The notes under the pieces are model-generated. The model saw only the letters and a list, made by a program, of their open reading frames with translations, searched no databases and had not been told where the DNA came from. From Cryptomeria japonica (lineage: Eukaryota; Streptophyta; Pinopsida; Cupressales; Cupressaceae), in the NCBI RefSeq assembly GCF_030272615.1, contig NC_081410.1, positions 188,559,619 to 188,623,618 of the forward strand: 64,000 nucleotides of DNA, given 5' to 3'. Both the position numbers and the translations under genes were made by a program. This document shows, piece after piece, positions 1 through 10,330 of this stretch. The first letter of the stretch is position 1. Each line of letters starts with the position of its first letter.

Positions 1-1
1 A

Positions 2-1326
2 GTGGTGTTTCCACTTGCCCCGGATAAAGCCCTGGGTCCTGATGGATATACGACCCTTTTCCTTCAAAAGTGTTGGGATGTTATAGGCTTTGATTTATTG
101 GTAGCACTTGAAGAGTCAAGAAGAAGTGCTTCAGTGCTAAAGATGTTCAATGTGACTAATGTGGCAATTCTACCCAAGGTTAGAGAATGAAAAACATTTG
201 CAGAATTTAGGCCTATCTCCTTGTGTAATACCATCTATAAAATCCTTACTAAGGCCATTTATTGAAGATTGCAAAAACTCATTCCAAAACATATTTCACT
301 TGAACAAGGGGGCTTTGTCCCTAGGAGGGAAACTATGAAAGGAGCATTAGTTGCACAGGAAGTTCTTCATTCCGTCCAAACCACCCAAATGCCATCTTTT
401 ATTGCTAAGCTTGATATGATGAAGGCTTATGATAAGGTAAATTGGAATTTCTCTTAAAAGTTCTCCACAAATTTGGATTCTCTAATAAATGGTACAAATG
501 GATTAGAGCATGTATTTCAGGAGCATTCTTCTCAATCATTATCAATGGGACACCTTTAGGTTTCTTTGCAACTACTCAAGGTGTTAAGAAAGGAGACCCC
601 CTATCCCATTTCTAGTTCATAATTATGGCAAAAGCACTTAGTAGATTGATCAAATTTAATAATGAAAAGGGCACTTGGCAGGGTATCCACATTCCCAATA
701 CTCTCATTTCAGTCACACATACACTTTTTGTGGATGCCACTCTTTTATATGGTAAATCCACTATAGTAGAGGCTAGTCAGATTAAGAAAGTTTTGGAATC
801 CTACACATCAGTTTCAGGTCAGAAAATTAATGCTCAGAAATCAAAGGTATTTATTTTTAACACAAGAGTTGCAGTTAGCAGAAAGATCATTAAAATTTTG
901 GGATTCAAGCTAGAAGATTTAACTTGTTCATACTTAGGTATTCCTTTCTTTATGGGGGCTAATAAATCAACTTATTGGGAAAATGTGCTTGAAAGGATTA
1001 AGTCTAGAATTTCAGCTTGGCAAGTTAGATGGTTGTCTCTCTCAGGCCACATCCTTCTTATCAAAATTGTCTTGGCCTCCATACCTAACTACTACATCTA
1101 TGTTCTTAAGGCCCCAAAATCAGTTGTCATGAAGATTCAGAAAATTATCAGAAACTTTTTATGGAAGGGTAATCTCTCTCAAGAAAATAAAATTTCATTA
1201 ATTTCACTCACCAATATGACACATGGAAAGGCAGTGGGAGTAGGATTGCATGTTCTCACCAAACAAAATAAAACATTTGGAGGTAAATTGGTTTGGAAAA
1301 TGTACTCCAAGTCTAATGCAAAATAG
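2..1326 (+). pseudogene. LINE-A reverse transcriptase, decayed
   Basis: RT makes cDNA at the nicked target. Motifs in order are PDKALGPDGY, FRPISLCNTIYKIL, QGGFVPRRE, AKLDMMKAYDKV, GVKKGDPLSH and FVDATLLYG. The last is the active-site box, normally FVDD or FADD; the second aspartate is replaced by alanine, so this copy would be inactive even without other lesions. Stops lie at about 188 and 262, and the frame shifts near 460 (frame 2 to frame 1). The stop after PLSHF stands where other LINEs have a Q or L codon. The 5' end of the domain is missing at the window edge. Family assignment is certain; function is lost. Confidence 0.93.
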
Positions 1327-2083
1327 TGTCAAATAATGCAAGTGAAGTATCTAGATTCTTCAAACCCTTTGAGAATCCTCACCATTGCTAATCCCCCAAA
1401 TGGATCTGCAACATGGAACTTCATGATGTCCTCCAGAGAATTGGTAACCACATATATTTCTTGAAAAGTTAATAATGGGGAGTCAATTCATTTTTGGAAT
1501 GACTCATGGAATGGTCACCCGCCACTAGCACAATGTCAACACCTACAAAGAATAATTTCTATTCTTACTCATGCATGGGGTGAGAAACTCATTGATTATA
1601 TCAGTGGAATTAAATTACATTCAGGAAAGGCCATTTGGAAATATTTTTCACATGCTATTACTAATGATAATCAAAAGTAGATGTTACAAAACCTTTTGGA
1701 TCAGAGGATTGTATTCCTTTCAAATATTTCAGATAAAGTTTTCTCTGCTCCATCCAAATAAGATGTATTCTCAGTTAACAATGGATATGTATCTTTACAA
1801 CATATGATGGATCAACAGCATAACCAAAAAGCATTTAAATTTTGTTGGAATAAAAAGGTCTTGCCTAAAACAGGTTGTTTCTCTTGGTTGGCAATTCAAA
1901 ACAAGATCTTAACTAGTGACAGACTAGTCAAGCTGCAAATTTCACAACCATTTTATTGTGTTCTATGTAATAAGAAAAGTGAAACATTTGACCACTTGTT
2001 TGTTCAATGTCCATTTGCTCAACAGTGTTAGTTCTTCATTTTGAATAGATTGCAAATTTCATTGCCTTTGCCAAACATAGTAT
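1327..2083 (+). pseudogene. LINE-A RT connection and zinc-binding (zf-RVT) region, first part
   Basis: After the RT thumb, three-frame reading gives the usual plant LINE connection (HFWNDSW, GEKLIDYISGI, KVFSAPSK) and then a zf-RVT region, including FKFCWNKKVLPKTGCFSWLA and CVLCNKKSETFDHLFVQCPF (Cys-x2-Cys ... His ... Cys). The region is broken by several stops. It continues after the Tat insertion at 19704 with the typical end of this module, WSIWWERNKSL. The role of zf-RVT in plant LINEs is probably nucleic-acid binding; this is family knowledge and is not shown here. Confidence 0.88.
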
Positions 2084-2840
2084 TGTATATGGTGAAAATG
2101 GATAACAATAATAACAAAGTTGAAAGGCTAAATGAATTCAACCACAAAACCCTAGCCTAACAACAACAAAGATCCACCATAACATATGAAGATTACCTAA
2201 GACAATGCAAATCAAATGAAATCACAAAGATTATACCATTACATGTCCAATAGGGTTTGGATCTCCATTCTTCCTATCTCCATTGATCTTGCTTGATATA
2301 TTTGCTCTCAGATTTCATGTGCACAAGAGCTCAACAAAGAACGGAATGTGGTTGCAAGTAGGATCGTAGCGTAGTCAAGTGCATAGATTGATTAGCTAGG
2401 TTGATTAGGATTTGATAATGAAGGAAGCATCTCCTTATATAGAAGACACTATAAGAAATGGAGGGATAAGATTGAGAGGTGTAAATGGAGGTCGGCTATG
2501 ATTAAAGGGTAGGTAGAGAAAATAATAAAATAATGAAAGGGGGAGGTAGTGTAGGAATTAAGAGATGAATGGCATGTGTCATTTGTAGAAAAAGCTAATG
2601 AATTAATTAAAAAAATAGAGATTTATTTAATTAATAGAAGAAATGAGATAATTAAATAAATAAAATATTTATTTAATTTAGGAAATGATAATTTAAATAA
2701 ATAAAGGTATTTATTTAAATGAGAAATAAGGCTAGAAGAAGATAAATGAATTAATTAAATAAATAAAGATTTATTTAATTAATAGAAGAATTAGGCTTAG
2801 ATAATTATTTAATTAGGCTGGACAATTTTAGGTGTCTACA
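2084..2840 (-). repeat. 3' LTR of the Tat element
   Basis: This 757-bp LTR is nearly identical to 18930-19703. The + strand reads TGTATATGGTG at the left and GGTGTCTACA at the right. It is very AT-rich in its right half, with repeated AATTAAATAAATAAA blocks. It lacks 17 bp present in the partner LTR near 2805, most likely a deletion between these short repeats. The AGTAT target copy lies at 2079-2083. Confidence 0.95.
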
Positions 2841-2856
2841 TTTTGCCCCTCTTTGA
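2841..2856 (-). other. Polypurine tract of the Tat element
   Basis: Read on the minus strand, the bases next to the 3' LTR are AAAGAGGGGCAAAA, a purine run directly before TGTAGACACC. This is the expected plus-strand primer site for an element transcribed leftward. Confidence 0.75.
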
Positions 2857-3086
2857 GACAATGCGGCTTGTCGCGTTGTTTCAAAGAAGATAAGGTGAAC
2901 TAATACAAAGTTGCCCCAAGATGGGAATGATATACCCCCTCGAGAGATTGGATGAAAATTTCTGAAAAGATTGCAGACAATCTCTCGATAAGAAAGAAAG
3001 GCTAGAATGGACTGACTGGATAAAGTGACAAAGTCACGGGATAAAGAAGACTGACTTGGGAAATGAGGGCTAGGGCGAGGGTAGGC

Positions 3087-3093
3087 TATAAGA
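3087..3093 (+). promoter_or_regulatory. TATA-like box of the antisense gene
   Basis: TATAAGA lies about 98 bases before the ATG at 3185. A start site about 30 bases downstream (near 3120) would give a 5' UTR of some 65 bases. The motif is short and could be chance. It is supported by its position before a complete exon-intron signal set. Confidence 0.4.
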
Positions 3094-3369
3094 TAGACCA
3101 TGGGCAAAATACATCCTCATTGTCATCCACACATCCACGAGAGCATAGTGCAGAGCGAGAAAAGAGCAGTAGCAGTTAGCAGTGATGGCTTTCGTTCACA
3201 GATTCGACCGCGTTCGCCGATTCCAGAGGCCAACAGAGGCAGGAGAGCCGGTAAGTACCACAAAACCTCCTCATACTTCGATGCATTTATTGTTGTCATT
3301 AATGCATGGTAGATAGGACAATAAATGCACTTTAGGTTAGGGTCCAAAAATGTCAAAAAAATATCTAAG

Positions 3370-3664
3370 CATGTCTGCGTTGGTGCCAGGCACGTCTATG
3401 TCCGCTAGGCGCGTCTGGGTTTGTGCCAGGTGCGTCTGTGTTAGGAAATGCGTCTGCATCCAATGCGGCCGCGTCTGTGCAGTGTAGGGGCGTCTGTGCC
3501 AAAAAGGCACGTCTGTGTCACCTAGGTATGTCTATGCAGAGCATAGGCACATCTGTGTCTTTCAGGCACGTCTATGTCTTTCAAGCGTGTCTGTGCAGTC
3601 TTTAAGCGCATTTATGTCAGGAAAGCGCGTTTATGTCCAAAAATGTGAATTTGCGTCTTCTAGG
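3370..3664 (+). repeat. Array of about 14 units of a 20-bp GCGCGTCTGTGTC-type repeat
   Basis: Units of 18-21 bp share a core close to GCGCGTCTGTGTC and often end in AGG (for example CGCGTCTGGG, TGCGTCTGTG, CACGTCTATG). The core is GC-rich in AT-rich surroundings and varies mostly at CpG positions. Its reverse complement is arrayed at 17150-17340 and 18558-18820 at the other end of the same element. Confidence 0.85.
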
Positions 3665-3765
3665 TCAAATCGGCAGTTCTGTGACGAACATACGCTGTCG
3701 ATTGGATAAGCTGCTGAGAGGATACACTCAAGCAGGTCCTCTAGGGAAGACTAGAATAGATCAAG

Positions 3766-4046
3766 GCACTTTGTGATGAACAGGGAGTACTAGAATGTGA
3801 GTAGCACTTTGTGATGAACAGGGAGTGCAAATGTGAGTAGCACTTTGTGATGAACAGGGAGTGCAAAACACGTAGTACTTTGTGATGAACAGGGAGTACC
3901 ACTAGGATAGAAGCAACACTTTGTGATGAACAGGGAGTGTTACTGGGATAGATAGCAACACTTTGTGATGAACAGGGAGTGTCACTAGGATAGAATTCCA
4001 TATGCATTTAGATAAAAAGTAGCATTTTGTGATAAACAGTGAATGC
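3766..4046 (+). repeat. Seven hairpin repeats with a conserved loop TTGTGATGAACAGGG
   Basis: Seven copies start at 3766, 3804, 3840, 3875, 3916, 3958 and 4022. Each has a 5-6 bp stem around a 15-nt loop. The loop is identical in the first six; the seventh has two changes. The stems differ but stay paired: GCACT/AGTGC (copies 2, 3), GTACT/AGTAC (copy 4), ACACT/AGTGT (copies 5, 6), GCATT/AATGC (copy 7). Copy 1 pairs with one G-T. Spacers are unequal. The last copy ends just before the branch point of the PMD intron. Confidence 0.88.
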
Positions 4047-6032
4047 CACTATGACTAACATGATTGATTTGCTTGACTGCAGGAGTATTTGTCGATGCTA
4101 GAGTCACAGGAGAGATTCCCATCGACACAGAGATTGCGACCAGAGTTGACACTTGAGGACCGAGCAGCAATTGAGGCTATGGGATTGAAACATGTTCTGT
4201 ATGTGCCTAAGTTTCAGGCAAACATGGGTTTGCTGACTGCACTGGTGGAGAGGTGGCACTCCGAGACATGTACTTTTCATTTGTCGATGGGTGAGATGAC
4301 AGTCACCCTAGAGGATGTATACATGATTCTGCGGATACCGATCGACGGGGAGCTGATTCCGTACGATCGAGATGGAGACAGGGAGGCCTTGAGATGAGTG
4401 TTCCAGGACCTAGGATTGGAGATGAGGGTCGGGCATGTGGCTTGGGACACTATGATTGCTACAAGATTGGCGCTGCCAGCAGTGATAGGAGGAGTGATCA
4501 GTGGGTTCCTGTGTCCTGATAGAGCGACACGGGGGTTGGCTGTGGGCTGGGGAGGAGCATTAGAGACACTAGTGACACAGCACACCAGATATGCCTTGGG
4601 ACCATGTGTGCTGGCACACCTGTACTATGAGTTGCATTAGTTTGTATACCATGGATCAGTGGGATTGGGCTGTGGGGTGACATTGTTGCAGGTGTAGGCT
4701 TATGAGCATCTGCCAGTGATGAGACCAATACATTTCAGAGGTAGAGGTCATGAATGCAGTTTCGTGCACTTGTATGATATGATCACGTCGCAGCCCCGGA
4801 TTGGTAGGTTAGAGCATTGGCGGCGGGTGATAGATGATATTGATGTAGTCATTTGGAGGCCATACCTAGGATGCAAGGAGTGGGAGGAGGATGTGGTAGA
4901 CCTACCCTACACCTTTCGGAGTAGGTACCTAATTGGGCGGACACCCTATGTACTAGAGAGACAGCTTGTGGACAGGGTTAGCAGGCAGTTTGGCAGGATC
5001 CAAAGGATGCCACGGGGCTCAGGCATGTATGCGCGGACAGTCAGGGATCAGGCATAGTTTGGACCCTTGCTACCATATGATCAAGCTGTGATGCAGCTAG
5101 TAGAGATGGTACCCCTACCCTGGGACATGTGGCCAGAGATCAAGGATGTCGGCATGGATGCCGCGTATACAGCCTACTGGGTCGAGCATCCATTCCCACG
5201 CCTGACGGATCCAGGAGAGTTATTGGAGGGAGATGGTGGTGGGGATGATGATGATGATGGAGCTGATGGGGGCAGAGGCCGACGGAGGAGGAGGGGAGTA
5301 GTTGGAGAGAGGAGGGTTGCACCGCGAAGGGAGGGGGGAGAGGAGAGGCAGGCTCGAGTGGTGAGAGGTCATGGTGGATTGCCACTACAGGTGCCAGTAG
5401 CACGGGGTCCCAGACAGGTACAGGGATAGGGACAGGTACCAGTACAGGTACAAGCATAGGTACAAGCATAGGGGCAGGGGGAGCCATAGGGGGCTGAGGT
5501 AGAGGAGGATGAGCTGACTGAGTTGAGGGAGATCTACCAAGGATAGGTAGATGAGATCCAGGACCTAGAGAGGGAGAGGGATAGGCTCAGGAGGCGGCTC
5601 AGAGATATTGAGCAGGGGCGAGACCAGGCCATTCAGTGCTACACAAAGGCTAAGACAACACTAAGGGCTGGGAGACAAGCAGCAGAGGACACAGGGGCCG
5701 GATATGCCTATGTTCTGCGAGCCGGGGAGGAGATTGCCTACAGGCGGGATCTTTATTATGGTGCAGTGCCAGCGGATTAGTGGGCGAGGAGCTTCCATAG
5801 ACCATCACAGATAGCGACAGCTACGGGAGGGAGCCGAAGGAGACAGGCATCTAGTGGTGGGGTTATGGGTCCTCCACACCACTAGATAGAGGGGACAGGA
5901 GAGATGATCCTGGGGCAGGTCCCTCGGGGGCTCAGATTCCATCGAGGCCAGGCAGCTCCGAGGGAGGGAGTTCATCATAGCCTTCGAGGGCTCCCTATGT
6001 ATCAGTATTGTACCATTTTTGTATGATGATGT

Positions 6033-7479
6033 TGTATGTCAAAAATGTGGTATCAACCTATAAGAGGAGAAAACAATTCAAACACACACATGAAACATTG
6101 CATTAGAGGTTAGAAATCCAAACAAAGCAAGTTAAAAAGAATCTAAACTCTTTAATATCATTTCATGCTCCTCTATCTCCAAGGATCTTCAAGATTCAAG
6201 GTGGCTCTCAGCTTGGAAGAGCACTTGATTCTTTAAGATGACAACCTAAAGAACGAGATTAAAATGATTCTAAGATCTAAATGGAATGCAACCAAGATCC
6301 TAGTGATGATTTAGATATGGAACTAGATGATGATAGGATGCAAGATATTGATATGAAGCTTGAACTAGTATGAAAATGATACTAAGATGAAGCTAACATG
6401 ATATATCTAAGATTGGAATGCTATCAAAATGATCTAACATGCTATTCTATCAAAGAGAGATAATATGCTTAATATTATGAGACTATAAGTTTGATGCACA
6501 AAGACTTGATTTTTTTGAAGAAGGAATGGGCTCTATTTATAGGGAAAACAGGGCAATGGATGGTCAAGATTGGATAATCTTAACAAGGGCCAAGATTGAA
6601 AGTTGGGAATCCATGTTTGCATTTGGCACCAATGAAATGGTGACAAATGTCAACATAAGATTGGTTGAGAAAAGGGGTTGGAGACATTAAATGCTTGAGA
6701 AGACCTCATGGTTATCTAGAGGGTAAGGGTCAAGCTTAAGTTAAGATTACCCATTGGCTTAAGAGTTAATCCAAGGATAAACTCTTATGCAAATGATTAA
6801 GAGATAATAATGGTCAAAGCATTAAAGGCTTGATGAGACCCTTGGGTTGGATGAAGGTTAAGTTAGGCAAAAAGTCTCTAACCATGTAAGAGGGTTGAAT
6901 TAACCATTAATGGTTTGGGAGACTTTGGGGATATTAAGTGGTTGAAGATTTGAAGCCTTTAATGGTTATCAAAGACTTTAAGGGTTTTGAGAAGTGACCT
7001 CCCCTTGCTTAGGGATGTGACAAAGTTTAGAAGATGGGTTAGGCTAATTAGAAGCGATTAGAAGAGTCTAGAAGGGATTAGAAATAGGTTTTAGAATGGC
7101 AAGTGGGAGATGTAGGATTTTGCAAGTGGGTGAGGGAAAATAGAATTAATTAAAATAAATTGCTTTATTTTAATTTGGCTGCAACTTGCATTTGTAGAAT
7201 TTTGCAAGTGGGGGGATTTATAAATAAATTTAGATTTATTTAAATGCAAATGAGATTTTAATTAAATGTAGATTTAATTAAAATGGGAAAGAGGATAAAT
7301 TGATATCTTTAATTAAATGTAAATTTAATTAAAATGGCTAGAGGGAGGGTATTTAGTTAAATGGCTTAGATAGAAAAAGGGTATATTAATTAAATCTTAA
7401 TTTAATTAATAAGAAGAATTAAGAATAATTAAATGAATAAAATTCACTTAATTCATTGTGCAACTTTTAGGTGTCTACA
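6033..7479 (-). mobile_element. Solo LTR (gypsy-type, TGTAGACACC terminus)
   Basis: A 1447-bp sequence begins TGTATGTCAAAAATG and ends AGGTGTCTACA on the + strand, flanked by GATGT at 6028-6032 and 7480-7484. No internal region or second LTR is present, so unequal recombination probably removed them. It belongs to the same family as the solo LTR at 31514-32948 (shared stretches such as GGGCAATGGATGGTCA and GGTGACAAATGTCAACATAA). Its termini resemble the host Tat LTR. It split the stop codon of the antisense PMD gene. Confidence 0.9.
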
Positions 7480-7486
7480 GATGTAG

Positions 7487-8840
7487 ACACCTTTGGGTGA
7501 TTGTAGCCATATGATTTTGACATCATTGTATCATGACACTTTTGATTATATATATATGAGATGGTTCATCTTTGCGGCAGCTATATGCATGTGTACCTAT
7601 GTGATGAGATGTTTCATGATGTATGTTTTATGTGATGCTTATGATATGGATGCAAATATGTATATAATGCAATGTAATATTTTTGTTCTTTTATGTTTTA
7701 TATATGTTATGCAAATGCAATTGTGAATGTATGTAATGCAAATGAATATGAAAATGCAAATGTAAATTGTGCTAACAGGTGTTGTGTGCAGGATGTGATG
7801 CAGTTATGATATCTATATGTATATATGAGATGAGATATGTGGTAATGCAGGTGCAACTACATGAAATGCAAATGTTTTTGGTGTGTCATTATACTCAGTC
7901 ATGTGATAGTAGGCGACGCGGACTCGAGAAGGACGATGGAAGTCAATCAAGAAAGGGGGATGAAAGACAGAAGATATGAAAGTGAAAGAGCTTCTTGTGC
8001 TTTATCATCATTGAGCTTTATTATGGCAAGTAGGTTATGACAACCGAGGCATGTGTTCGACCCAAAAAGTCATTGTACCTGTTTGCATGGAGATAAGACA
8101 GTCATAAACAAGGAATGCCCCAGTTCACACTAGACTCACAGTGTCCTCATATCCTTGGACAAGTCATAGCATTACTAAGAGACAATCCACAAATAACAAA
8201 TACAAATAGGTGACGATACCCCATCCTCGTCTTTCTAGTCAAAGACATCCTGGAGATAGAATCTCTAGTCAAAGACATCCTGGAAAAGCTAAAAGACATG
8301 TCACCAAAAGATAAAAATCAAAAGAAAACCAAGACTCGACACCAACATCCACTGTAGTCCTCATGTTTAGTGTCTTTTTTCAGTTATATAAGTCTTATTT
8401 GATTGTGGTCACAATGTTTACTTTCATAGAAAGGATAGATAGCATTGAACCATATGTTGTCTGAGTCTGTTGAAAGATTTGATTTGTTGAAGCCCATTGT
8501 TGCTGCTGTGTCTCATCTGAAACTGACTGAATCCATGAAACTAATACTTTATTGTGGAGAAGTTGAAACTTTATTGCGAATCTGTGATGCAAATGTTGCT
8601 TTATTGCAGATTGTGCGCGAATAGACCAAAGGAAGCTGGAAGAAACTATACTCCTTGAAACATGTGATGTTCTCAATTCCACACCCATCACTAGACGTAG
8701 GATTTTCCTTAGCCACAGATAGGATCTGATTTGTTATGGATGGAAAGGGAGGTTTATTATGAATGGCTAACCAATCTTGGGTAGATCAATGACAAGCCAT
8801 GATGGGTATGGGTAAGTTTATTATGAACGAATTGGTTGTG
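7487..8840. other. 3' region of the Tat element downstream of the PMD gene
   Basis: No coding frame could be recognised. The first 400 bases are rich in ATG/TATG words (ATATGAGATG, GATGCAAATATG). A 20-bp sequence close to TCTAGTCAAAGACATCCTGG occurs twice, about 8236 and 8262. This stretch may hold the 3' UTR and polyadenylation region of the antisense gene, which would converge on the integrase frame. Confidence 0.5.
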
Positions 8841-8879
8841 AGTATGTGCAAAGTGAAAGGATGAAAGTGAATCCTGAAG

Positions 8880-9140
8880 GAGGGAGGAGCAATGTCTCTA
8901 CGCATGGCACTGGTGACCCAGTTTTCACCATGGTACTTGCCCAGGGCGCCACCGAAGTGGTTTTCACCGTTGGACGAAATTATTTCTCTTTACTTTTTTT
9001 GATTTTTCAATGTTTTTTTGTGTCACAAGGCGCCTGTTTGCCAGGTTTTCACCAAGTAACGATTTTTTTGTTTTATAATTTTTTTTGTATTTTTGAAATT
9101 TTTGATTTTTTTTGTATTTTTGAATTAGGATATTCTGAAG
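8880..9140 (-). other. Post-integrase UTR block with duplicated GGCGCC / GGTGAAAAC motifs
   Basis: Read on the minus strand, GGTGAAAACC with a nearby GGCGCC occurs twice (about 9012-9055 and 8930-8975), separated by a T/A-rich run. Similar motif pairs follow integrase in other plant gypsy elements; their function is not known to me. The block lies between the integrase stop at 9143 and the unassigned 3' region. Confidence 0.5.
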
Positions 9141-9142
9141 AG

Positions 9143-10330
9143 CTATGTGTAGAACCTGCGAAGGTGCATGTTGTTGATGGGATCCTCCAAAGGTTCACCT
9201 TCTGTAGTTGAGAGCTGATATGCCCTAGATCCATGTGCTGCTGTAATGATGTAAGGACCAAGCCAGTTTGGTTTGAACTTGCCCTTCTTCTCTCTGTTTT
9301 GCTGATTCTTAGGGTTTTCTCTGAGAACCAAGTCACCTACCTCAAATGTACGAGGCTTGACCTTTTGATTGTAGTTGCGACTCATTTGTTGTTGGTAAGC
9401 CTTGAGATGATTAAAAGCAGTTTGTCTCCGTTCATCCAGTAGTTCAAGTTCTTGTAAGCGAGAGACCCTATAGTCTTCATCACTGATGATGTTTTGCAAA
9501 GAGACCCATAAAGAGGGTAACTCGACCTCAATAGGCAAGATGGCTTCAGTGCCGTAGACAAGTGAATAGGGTGTAGCTCCTGTAGGTGTGTAGACACTTG
9601 TGCGATAGGCCCAAAGTGCAAGATTAAGTTGGATATGCCAATTACGGCCAGCGTCTTTGACTATCTTCTTAAGGATTTTAAGGATTGTCTTATTAGACGC
9701 CTCAGCTTGACCATTACCTTGGGGGTAATATAGCGTGGAGAAATGATGGGAAATGTGGAAGCGGTCACAGAGTTCACAAACATCCTGATTTTTGAATTAT
9801 CAGTTATAATGGAAACAGGAATACCGTATCGGCAAATGATATAGTTGAGGATAAACATAGCAATCTGTTTTACGGTGACTTGTGTGAGAGGCACAACTTC
9901 AATCCATTTTGTGAAATACTATGTGGTAGTGATAATGAATTTATGACCATTGGAAGAAGGAGGGTGAATCTTGCCTATGAGATCGAGTCCCCATTGACAA
10001 AAGGGCCAAGGAGATGCAAGTGGTTGTAGTTCTTGTGCTGGCGCATGTATGAGGTCTCCATGAATTTGACATTGCTTACATTTCTTGACAAACTGATATG
10101 AGTCTTTTTCCATATTGGGCCAGTAATATCCAGTCCTAATGAGTTTTTTGGCCAAGGTAGGACCACTAGCATGTGGACCACATATCCCTTCATGTACTTC
10201 ACGTAACGCAATCTGAGCTTCGTTGTTTTCTAAACATCTAAGAAGAGTGCCATCTAGACCTCGTCGGTATAGGATATCAGCTAAAATGACATATCGAGAG
10301 GATTGGCGAATGAAAGTGCGACGTTGGTTA
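9143..10330 (-). pseudogene. Tat integrase, frameshifted
   Basis: Integrase inserts the cDNA. Visible parts in order are the HHCC zinc region (VHEGICGPHASGP ... CKQCQIHG, about 10200-10060), the core with CQWGLDLIGKI (first Asp), IITDN (second Asp) and YYPQGNGQAEASNK (Glu), then a C-terminal GPY/F-like module (VGDLVLRENP ... KFKPNWLGPYI). Just after IITDN about 11 bases seem to be missing compared with the family pattern, and the frame changes from the frame of the zinc region to that of the C-terminus near 9790. A TAG also interrupts the core at 9919. The domain is full length but inactive as it stands. Confidence 0.92.

Larger units (their letters stand above)
1..2083 (+). mobile_element. 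LINE-A, first segment (L1-type non-LTR retrotransposon, cut by window edge)
   Basis: This is the 5' visible part of a plant L1-type LINE. It holds the reverse transcriptase from its PDKALGPDG motif onward and the start of the zinc-binding region that follows RT in plant LINEs. It stops at 2083, where a Tat LTR element inserted. The LINE resumes at 19704, is cut again at 19977 and resumes at 27651. The 5-bp sequence AGTAT occurs at 2079-2083 and again at 19704-19708, which proves the first interruption. ORF1 and the endonuclease lie outside the window. Confidence 0.93.
3251..4082 (+). other. Intron of the antisense PMD gene
   Basis: The 832-base intron starts GTAAGTACC and ends in TTGCTTGACTGCAG. 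A branch-point match CTAAC lies at 4055-4059, with the adenine about 24 bases before the acceptor, followed by a T-rich stretch. Exon phases on both sides are zero and the joined frame is open. Two tandem arrays fill most of the intron. Splicing is inferred from sequence only. Confidence 0.65.
3185..7486 (+). pseudogene. Antisense, intron-containing plant-mobile-domain (PMD, MAIL1/MAIN-like) gene inside the Tat element
   Basis: Exon 1 (3185-3250, 22 codons, starts MAFVHRFDRVRR) ends at a GTAAGT donor. Exon 2 starts at 4083 after CTTGACTGCAG, in the same phase. Exon 2 carries the PMD signature: EAMGLKHVLYVPKF, LVERWHSE, and TFHLSMGEMTVTLEDVYMIL at about residues 86-105, followed by RIPIDGEL. 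A Q/V-rich linker and a charged R/E helix (about 5520-5620) follow. One frame stays open from 4083 to about 6030 apart from about 12 stops. All but one are TAG where CAG fits (for example at 4638, 4695, 5055, 5427); the exception is a TGA at 4395. The natural stop was split by a solo LTR: T at 6032, AG at 7485-7486. PMD proteins act in the nucleus in silencing and genome stability; many derive from or move with transposons. Local GC is well above the surroundings. Confidence 0.85.

Noticed and set aside
3766-4046. C/D-box snoRNA cluster suggested by GTGATGA in every hairpin loop
   Set aside because: GTGATGA fits a C box, but no CTGA D box lies before the closing stem and the loop is too short to hold a guide.
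3370-4046. CRISPR-like array
   Set aside because: Repeats are degenerate, spacers are irregular and partly repeated, and the context is a plant retrotransposon.
4083-6030. Envelope-like gene of the Tat element
   Set aside because: The frame is antisense, lacks signal peptide and membrane segments, and shows PMD motifs.
8846-9211. 121-codon + strand frame
   Set aside because: It is Phe-rich text over T-runs, overlaps the integrase 3' end and has no recognisable domain.
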